Virus record (IMG/VR): IMGVR_UViG_3300031645_000007
Coordinates: 1-32,757 of that record
Length of the DNA stretch: 32,757 bases
From: a virus
Direction: 5' to 3' (one strand)
Shown: positions 1 through 4,839 of the stretch, piece after piece
How the letters are laid out: the number at the start of each line of letters is the position of its first letter
How positions within the stretch are numbered: the first letter of the stretch is position 1
Translations under genes and position numbers: made by a program
The notes under the pieces: model-generated
Databases searched by the model: none
The model's input: only the letters and a program-made list of their open reading frames with translations
What the model was told of the DNA's origin: nothing

Positions 1-93
1 GAGGATGCTCCCAGGCCCATTCCGGAGACAATCAATATAGGTCAAATACAGATGCTCTTCCAAGGTAAGCTCAATCAAGGTGAGGGTAAATAG
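1..93 (+). CDS. C-terminal end of an upstream gene (partial)
   Basis: The frame is open from the first base and ends at a TAG at 91-93, giving the last 30 residues of a protein. The fragment is proline- and glutamine-containing and polar (it begins EDAPRPIPETINIG and ends QGEGK), which looks like a disordered C-terminal tail. No family can be recognised from this piece. The start lies outside the window, and no other frame here is open from the edge with such protein-like composition. It reads in the same direction as every other gene and is followed by about 340 bases without a convincing gene. Confidence 0.5.
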   Translation, partial: EDAPRPIPETINIGQIQMLFQGKLNQGEGK

Positions 94-435
94 GGGTGTG
101 TTTCATGTGGTGCAACAGCGTTCTTGTAAGTAGTTGATATTATTGCAACGTCTGATAAATAATCATTATGTCAACCTGCACTCAGTTACGGGCAGTACAG
201 ACAGCATAGAGACAGGGGGGATCAGTTGATATTAATAAAGCATGCTTTCTATATAGAGAGGCCGGGAGGGGTAAGACCCGCCCCCTTGCAATACAGTATA
301 TATCCCCTCTCACACTTTTCAGCCCGAAACCAAAGGTATATAGGTCGTATATATCTTTTTGAATTACTTGCTTGACAAACGGTATATAACCTACTACCTT
401 ATATAGTACATATAAATTATATAAGGGGGTATGTT
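94..435 (+). promoter_or_regulatory. Non-coding control region upstream of the RHH gene
   Basis: No convincing gene is seen in this 342-base stretch. It holds an 11-base direct repeat, AGTTGATATTA, at 132-142 and 224-234; a GC-rich run near 260-285 (GGGAGGGGTAAGACCCGCCCCC) that could form a weak stem; and four GTATATA boxes at 296-302, 336-342, 347-353 and 382-388. The boxes at 336 and 347 are 11 bases apart, one helical turn. An inverted repeat TATATAA (383-389) / TTATATA (399-405) flanks the likely -10 region. Such clusters suit operator binding by a ribbon-helix-helix repressor like the one encoded just downstream; that link is inference. Confidence 0.45.
372..400 (+). promoter_or_regulatory. 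Likely sigma70-type promoter
   Basis: A perfect -35 hexamer TTGACA lies at 372-377. After a 17-base spacer a moderate -10 candidate, TACCTT, lies at 395-400; other AT-rich -10 choices lie a few bases further on. The first gene starts at 436 with a GGGGG ribosome-binding sequence at 425-429, leaving a short 5' leader. The promoter overlaps the GTATATA boxes, so it is probably repressed by whatever binds them. The -35 match is clear; the exact -10 is uncertain. Confidence 0.45.
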
Positions 436-777
436 ATGAAAAAGATGATTTGGGTGCCTGATGATTTAGTTGAGGAGATTAAGGCGGCGGCGAAGGCAGA
501 TGGTCGGTCGGTGAGCAATTATTTAGTTCAACTGCACAGGGATCATGGCGGGAATGTTGGTCAGCTCGAAAGGGATTCATGCGGGACTAAAGATCGCCCC
601 CCTGACAGTCCGGGTTCGAGTCCCGGTCCCGCTTCCAAAGAGGAGTCATGGGGTACGAGTCCAGGGGAAAAGGCTGCGAAAAAGAAAGAGGTTGTTAAGA
701 ACAATTTAGCGAAGCGAATAACTGAGAAAGCAGCAGGCAAGAGTTACGGCAAACCCTGTCCGAAAGGCGGTGCATAA
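436..777 (+). CDS. Ribbon-helix-helix (CopG/Arc-like) protein with tRNA-like insert
   Basis: The 113-residue product starts with a segment typical of ribbon-helix-helix DNA-binding proteins: a short beta strand (KKMIWVP, residues 2-8), then helix DDLVEEIKAAAKADG, then a second helix after GRSVSNYLVQLHRD (about residues 23-36). RHH proteins bind DNA as dimers through the strand and often repress their own promoter, matching the boxes upstream. Residues about 38-67 are encoded by a tRNA-like sequence (547-637) and are low-complexity (Pro, Ser, Gly), not a normal fold. The tail is Lys-rich. The ATG at 436 follows an AAGGGGG ribosome site. The stop overlaps the next start as TAATG. The N-terminal domain is likely real; how far the frame is translated through the tRNA-like part is uncertain. 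Confidence 0.6.
   Translation: MKKMIWVPDDLVEEIKAAAKADGRSVSNYLVQLHRDHGGNVGQLERDSCGTKDRPPDSPGSSPGPASKEESWGTSPGEKAAKKKEVVKNNLAKRITEKAAGKSYGKPCPKGGA
547..637 (+). tRNA. tRNA-like element, non-canonical (acceptor stem, T-arm and CCA)
   Basis: Bases 547-553 (GGCGGGA) pair with 627-633 (TCCCGCT) over seven positions, the first being a G-U pair. Bases 610-614 (CCGGG) and 622-626 (CCCGG) form a perfect five-pair T-stem around the classic loop TTCGAGT (615-621). Then come discriminator T634 and an encoded CCA at 635-637. The length of 91 would fit a tRNA with a long variable arm. The D-arm and anticodon arm are not convincing: a stem around CTAAAGA (587-593) is interrupted, and GTCAG (560-564) pairs instead with CTGAC (602-606). 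It may be a decayed tRNA, a tRNA-derived attachment site core, or a tRNA mimic. No anticodon is assigned. Confidence 0.45.
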
Positions 778-839
778 TGGCTGACTGGATTCAGGTGATT
801 CTTTTAGTTTTGATAATCATTATTTTACTGACGGATTGA
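777..839 (+). CDS. 20-residue single-pass membrane peptide
   Basis: A 20-codon frame starts at the ATG that overlaps the stop of the previous gene (TAATG, 775-779) and ends at TGA 837-839, two bases before the next gene. The peptide is MADWIQVILLVLIIIILLTD: a short polar start, an unbroken hydrophobic run of about 14 residues, and an acidic end. This is a plausible small membrane peptide translated by coupling. No family can be assigned. The tight packing and composition support it, but a frame this short can occur by chance. Confidence 0.45.
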   Translation: MADWIQVILLVLIIIILLTD

Positions 840-840
840 T

Positions 841-1125
841 ATGGACCTGTGTTTAGGTTGTCACCGATGCTGCGAGAAGCTTGTTTTCCCTTTAAAGATA
901 TCCCTGGGATGGGAGAAGGATGTCAGGGAGTTTTACGAGGCGCGGGGCTGTGAGGTGAGGATCAAGGACGGTGTGATATTTGCGGTTCTTGATTTCAAGT
1001 GTCCTCATTTAAAGGATGGTTGCGACATATACGACAACAGGCCGAGAACGTGCAGGGATTACGATGGCCGGGACGATTTCATAATAGGGGATGAATGCGC
1101 ATGGGCGGGGAAGGAGGTAGGATGA
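841..1125 (+). CDS. YkgJ-family cysteine cluster protein
   Basis: The 94-residue product carries the cysteine pattern of the YkgJ/CxxCxxCC metal-binding family: C4, C7, C10, C11 near the N terminus, then C54 P H L, C61 with IY, R67-P68 and C71, and C86 near the end. Family members are thought to bind zinc or iron; their reaction is unknown. The length is close to short bacterial YkgJ-like proteins. The ATG starts two bases after the preceding stop, and the stop overlaps the next start (ATGA, 1122-1125). The family call is made on the motif alone; the role in a phage is unknown. Confidence 0.75.
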   Translation: MDLCLGCHRCCEKLVFPLKISLGWEKDVREFYEARGCEVRIKDGVIFAVLDFKCPHLKDGCDIYDNRPRTCRDYDGRDDFIIGDECAWAGKEVG

Positions 1126-1331
1126 AAACAGAACAGCTTTTGATTGCAGCGGACAGAATTGCCTCAGAAAGAGAGAATACAAGCAAAATTGATCCGTTGA
1201 TTCTTGCTCTTTCAAAGGAACTTGACGAGTTAAGGGCAGAATTTAACATAGCGAACAGGACGATAAGGAATTTAGATGATGATGTCCACGTGATGAAACA
1301 CGAAAAAAAGAAGGGATGGTTTAAATATTGA
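1122..1331 (+). CDS. Small coiled-coil protein
   Basis: The start is placed at ATG 1122, preceded by a strong AAGGAGG site (1111-1117) and overlapping the upstream TGA, rather than at an in-frame ATG 27 bases upstream (1095). The 69-residue product is helical and charged, with heptad-like spacing in ILALSKELDELRAEFNIANR, and ends in a basic patch HEKKKGWFKY. It looks like a short coiled coil, perhaps an oligomeric accessory protein. No family is recognised. Its stop overlaps the following ATG (TGATG, 1329-1333). Confidence 0.6.
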   Translation: MKTEQLLIAADRIASERENTSKIDPLILALSKELDELRAEFNIANRTIRNLDDDVHVMKHEKKKGWFKY

Positions 1332-1495
1332 TGGACAACCCACAAAGCCCCAAAATAAGTCGAGACAAGGCGGAGGGCATGGCGAAGGACGGTTCTGTTT
1401 TGGGCAGCCGGGAGAACTTGCTGTGTAGTGACCATAAGGTGAGCACTGAGGCGTACCGGGACGGTTGGGGGAACATTATTTGGAAGGATGAATAA
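1331..1495 (+). CDS. Small hypothetical protein (54 aa)
   Basis: A 54-codon frame starts at the ATG inside TGATG (1329-1333) and ends at TAA 1493-1495. The product begins MDNPQSPKISRDKAEGMAKD and ends WGNIIWKDE; it is polar, with no membrane segment or metal motif. No family is recognised. Overlapping start and stop codons tie it to the gene cluster just before the terminase. In some phages a small subunit of terminase sits here, but nothing in this sequence shows that, so no function is given. Confidence 0.5.
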   Translation: MDNPQSPKISRDKAEGMAKDGSVLGSRENLLCSDHKVSTEAYRDGWGNIIWKDE

Positions 1496-1559
1496 GGGCT
1501 TTTTTTTACCGGATGTTGTGTCAATTTAGACATATATCAGGTTTGACATAAGGGTGTAG

Positions 1560-3062
1560 ATGGCTGTAGTTAAAACGATTGCTGAAATAGACGAACAAAC
1601 TCAAATGCCAAAGGACTGGCTGCCTTTGTTTGTTTGGTTTGAGTATATGTACAAGCAGCAGAAGGATTTTCTCAGGAGTGACGCGTGGCAGGTTTTCATG
1701 ATAGCCGGGAACGGGACGGGCAAGACGTTTGTAGTTTACTACTACGTTGTCATGCAGGCGCTGGGGATTCACCCGAAGCAATTAGCGAAACCGCCTATTA
1801 AGATCCAGGCGATTGTCCCTGATTTTGACAAGGTTCAGGACATTGCCCTTGAGAAGTTGTTAGAGGCCCAGATAATTCAACCTTCGGGGGTAGAGGTTGG
1901 GCCTTTATTGCCTCACAGCATGATAAAGAAGGGTTTTTCGCGAGAGCATCGGAGTATTGAACTGAACAACGGGTCTGTAATTGGCTGGATGACTGACGAG
2001 CAGGGCTGGCAGGCGCATAGAGGAAAGCAGTTTGATTTACTGGTCATCGATGAGGAATGTTCTGAGAGGGTGTATGACGAGAACATCCGTGGGTTAAGGA
2101 ACGCCAAAGGCGGGGGGAAGGTTATTGCGGGTCTGACACCGCCTTACGAGGCCGGGAAGGGACCGACCTGGACAAAAGAGAGGATATTAGACAAGTCGGT
2201 GAATAATCCCAACATTGACGTTATAAATGCTTGCATGGCGGACAATCCGGCTATTACGCAAGAGTTTATCAAGGTGTTTTCCGAAGGCAAGACCCAGGAG
2301 ATGATAGACGTTCAGATTTACGGCAAATATCCGTCCTGGGGGGACTTGGTTCATAAGGGGTTCCAGGATTTTCTATGGGATTCCGCGAAGTGCGAAGGGA
2401 ATTTATTGCCGAACGATCATCCTATGCCGGAGAATTGGGACGTTGATTGGGTTATGGCCTTTGACTGGCATCCGAGCAAGGCGTGTGCTGCTGTGTTCGG
2501 GTTTATAGATCAGGACGGCAACCCTGTTTTCTTTGACGAGCTTGATAAGGACGTAGCGAAAGACAAGGAAATTGACGAATTAGCGGCTATTTTCAGGGCA
2601 ATCGAGGGTTTTCCGCACGAAAAACGGAGATTTAAGCGTTGGCAAGATCCTTCGGCAAAGAGCAAGTACCAGGCGGTCCAAAGAGGGTTTAACGCGTGGG
2701 ACGCTTTCAGGAAGGCGGGTATCATAACTTCTGCCGGGAAGAATCGAGATCCGAACGTAGGGATTGACATAGTAAATGAGTACATTCGCGGGAACAAGAA
2801 AGACCATCCCAGGATGCTTGTGTACGAAAGGTGCAAACATTTACGGCATTACTTAAACAATCATTATTGGAAGAGGGCCGGGGACGGGATTGCGAAGCCT
2901 GACCCTAAATGGAGCGATTACCCGATCACGGTTAGATACATTCTTGGAGAAATTGGAATTAGCAGGCGAAATCGTGGAAGAAATAGGGTTGACTGGCCCT
3001 TGCAGAGCTTTAAGAAACCACAGGACAAAAGGCAGATAACAGATTTAAGCAGGTATGTGTAA
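1560..3062 (+). CDS. terL: Terminase large subunit (TerL)
   Basis: The 500-residue product is the ATPase-nuclease that pumps DNA into the prohead. The N-terminal ATPase has a Walker A motif GNGTGKT at residues 50-56, a Walker B LLVIDEE at 160-166 with the acidic pair D164/E165, and an AGLTPP coupling motif near 190-195. The C-terminal RNase H-like nuclease shows candidate metal-binding acidic residues at D302 (AFDWHP) and D363 (WQDPS), with another likely at D453 (WSDYP). The length is normal for the family. The start ATG at 1560 follows an AAGGGTG site. It stands apart from the portal gene by about 9.5 kb of fibre and sugar genes. The catalytic assignments are by motif and spacing only. Confidence 0.93.
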   Translation: MAVVKTIAEIDEQTQMPKDWLPLFVWFEYMYKQQKDFLRSDAWQVFMIAGNGTGKTFVVYYYVVMQALGIHPKQLAKPPIKIQAIVPDFDKVQDIALEKLLEAQIIQPSGVEVGPLLPHSMIKKGFSREHRSIELNNGSVIGWMTDEQGWQAHRGKQFDLLVIDEECSERVYDENIRGLRNAKGGGKVIAGLTPPYEAGKGPTWTKERILDKSVNNPNIDVINACMADNPAITQEFIKVFSEGKTQEMIDVQIYGKYPSWGDLVHKGFQDFLWDSAKCEGNLLPNDHPMPENWDVDWVMAFDWHPSKACAAVFGFIDQDGNPVFFDELDKDVAKDKEIDELAAIFRAIEGFPHEKRRFKRWQDPSAKSKYQAVQRGFNAWDAFRKAGIITSAGKNRDPNVGIDIVNEYIRGNKKDHPRMLVYERCKHLRHYLNNHYWKRAGDGIAKPDPKWSDYPITVRYILGEIGISRRNRGRNRVDWPLQSFKKPQDKRQITDLSRYV

Positions 3063-3157
3063 ATGCAATTAGTTATGGCACGTATCCAGACTCAGGGGCT
3101 ACACAGGCAGAGAGAGCTTATTACGCTGCAAGTTTTGGACTAAGACATACTCTATAA
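3014..3157 (+). pseudogene. Possible remnant coding frame after terL
   Basis: The second reading frame from 3014 to the TAA at 3155-3157 overlaps the terL 3' end and has no start codon. Between 3062 and 3154 it reads as a protein-like string starting NAISYGTYPDSGATQAER and ending FGLRHTL, with better composition than the alternative 26-codon ATG frame at 3063-3143. It may be the tail of a gene whose front was deleted, or a terL extension lost by frameshift. Either frame could be chance; the next gene has its own ribosome site (AAGGAGAAGGGG). Confidence 0.25.
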
Positions 3158-3169
3158 GGAGAAGGGGTA

Positions 3170-4537
3170 ATGCCAACAGTTAAACAAATAGATCCTAAAC
3201 ATACTCCTGAGAAGTTCTTTCTCAAAAGGGACACAGGAGAAGTCAATCCTGAGTCCAAAGAAAAGATCTATGCTTATGATTTGCCGAATAAAGAAGTGAT
3301 CTACGCAGAGGGCAAGGCTTTTCAGAGGAAGTCGGAGAATGGTGTTCAGGATATCCATATCTATAACAATTGCTATAAGATATATGAGGATGATGTTCTT
3401 GTAGCAGAGGCCAAGGTTTATCCTGAGATATGGGATGCTGTTGGTAAAGTTTGGTTGAGAGAGAAGTCATACAAAACAACCCCAACAAAGATTGATGGAA
3501 CACTTAGTCAAGTACCAGACAGTCTTGAAAGTTATTATGTAGACGGCCTTAATACTTTCGGCTTGCAGATTAAATGGCAAGGTGGAGAGAATCAATCGGG
3601 GAAAGCCTTGTTTGAGTTTGAAGCTCCAGGCGAGACTATTAGAATCGTTTGGGTAATAGATGTCAAAGTTCCTGATAATTTGGTTATCAGTTGGAATGAC
3701 TATAAAGGTAATGTAGAAAGTAATGTTCCAGAGAAAGATGAGCATGGAGACAGGCATTTAGAAGCTGCAACATATGAAATTATCTTTGAGCCAAAAGGGG
3801 TTGAGGATAAGCTTCTGGTTGATCCTTATTTGAGTGTTAGTGAAGAATCAGGATACATATGGGTTGGATGTGATGGATTTGGGTATAGGTGCTATTATGG
3901 TAATAATGAAACAACAGATTATATAACAGATACTTCCAATTCAATAACATATTATTTCTATGTTCGTATAGCACAGTTTGTTAAGGAGGGAGTTCTTAAC
4001 AATGCTTTATTGTTTGATCTTGGGTCTACATTAGAGATAATAGAAAATACCCCAACAAGAGTGGTCTTACGCAAAGTAGGGCAAATGGAGGATACAGATC
4101 AAAGCGTTTTAGCTGATAGTGGGGAAGTATGGGCCACACATTATTTTTATTCCGATAGAATTTTCATTGAGACAAGTTGGGTAACCACCGATGTTATTGA
4201 GGTTGATAACTTAAATATCTATCAGTATTGGACATCGATAGATGAATATGGAAATAATTTAACAAGTAATGCTAACATTTATGAGAGCGGAGATAGTGAA
4301 TCAACAGGTGGTAGTGGCGAGGTAAACACAGCAAAATATATAGGAATTACTTCTGATGAAATGAATGTTATTTTGATTAATATTGCTCACAGTGACAATG
4401 ATGATTATGTTCAGACACTTAGAGATACAGGACAGGTAAGTTTTGGTTGGAATAATGATGCTACTTTCCCTGCTGGAACTCACACTATGACATCTGTTAT
4501 GATCATCGACTCCGCAGAACGAGAAATAAGAATATAG
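3170..4537 (+). CDS. Putative structural/surface protein of unknown fold
   Basis: The 455-residue product starts MPTVKQIDPKHTPEKFFLKR and is rich in Asp, Tyr, Asn, Thr and beta-branched residues in an alternating pattern, suggesting an all-beta protein such as a virion decoration or fibre part. There is no signal peptide, membrane segment or recognisable catalytic motif. The gene is visibly richer in A and T than the terminase before it. A strong ribosome site (AAGGAGAAGGGG) precedes the ATG. It sits first in a run of fibre-like genes. The family is unknown; the structural role is inferred from context and composition. Confidence 0.55.
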   Translation: MPTVKQIDPKHTPEKFFLKRDTGEVNPESKEKIYAYDLPNKEVIYAEGKAFQRKSENGVQDIHIYNNCYKIYEDDVLVAEAKVYPEIWDAVGKVWLREKSYKTTPTKIDGTLSQVPDSLESYYVDGLNTFGLQIKWQGGENQSGKALFEFEAPGETIRIVWVIDVKVPDNLVISWNDYKGNVESNVPEKDEHGDRHLEAATYEIIFEPKGVEDKLLVDPYLSVSEESGYIWVGCDGFGYRCYYGNNETTDYITDTSNSITYYFYVRIAQFVKEGVLNNALLFDLGSTLEIIENTPTRVVLRKVGQMEDTDQSVLADSGEVWATHYFYSDRIFIETSWVTTDVIEVDNLNIYQYWTSIDEYGNNLTSNANIYESGDSESTGGSGEVNTAKYIGITSDEMNVILINIAHSDNDDYVQTLRDTGQVSFGWNNDATFPAGTHTMTSVMIIDSAEREIRI

Positions 4538-4551
4538 GGAGGAACGATGTA

Positions 4552-4839
4552 ATGGAAATAACAGTACACAAAAGCATTTACCGACCCTGGGGATACGAAA
4601 CACCGTACACTGTCAATGATGCAGACGAGATATTCAATGAGTATTTGCTCGATACTAAGTTGATAAAAATTGAGCAAACAAGAATCGAGGATGCAATTAT
4701 TGAAATTAAAGCTAAACGAAATTTTGTATCCGAAACACATGAAGAGATTGAAAGTCTTTACGATCAGAAAAAAACATTGATAGCCGAAATCGTTATTTTG
4801 CAAAAACAAAAGGATGATTTGGTGGAGGCGGTGAAATAA
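4552..4839 (+). CDS. Coiled-coil protein (95 aa)
   Basis: The first 35 residues (MEITVHKSIYRPWGYETPYT...) look compact, and the rest is a long charged helix with heptads, for example IEQTRIEDAIIEIKAKR and LIAEIVILQKQKDDLVEAVK. The ribosome site GGGAGG (4537-4542) serves the ATG at 4552; a start-stop ATGTAA lies between them at 4547-4552, so the true start overlaps that stop. The gene ends directly against the next ATG. A coiled coil beside fibre-like genes could be an oligomerisation or fibre-assembly factor; that is inference. No family recognised. Confidence 0.6.
   Translation: MEITVHKSIYRPWGYETPYTVNDADEIFNEYLLDTKLIKIEQTRIEDAIIEIKAKRNFVSETHEEIESLYDQKKTLIAEIVILQKQKDDLVEAVK

Noticed and set aside
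436-840. Integrase-linked attachment site as a firm call for the tRNA-like sequence
   Set aside because: No integrase or matching second att copy is visible in the window; kept only as one hypothesis.
1095-1121. Earlier ATG for the coiled-coil gene at 1122
   Set aside because: It adds nine Gly/Arg-rich residues and has no ribosome site, whereas the ATG at 1122 has AAGGAGG.
1496-1510. Terminator at a run of eight T after the 54-residue gene
   Set aside because: No stable hairpin precedes the T-run, so intrinsic termination is not supported.
1536-1560. Promoter directly before terL, from a TTGACA just upstream of the ATG
   Set aside because: The -10 and start point would fall inside the coding region and no suitable hexamer is seen; the match is likely chance.
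3063-3143. A 26-codon ATG gene right after terL
   Set aside because: Composition is poor and there is no ribosome site; another frame looks more protein-like, so only a possible remnant is reported.
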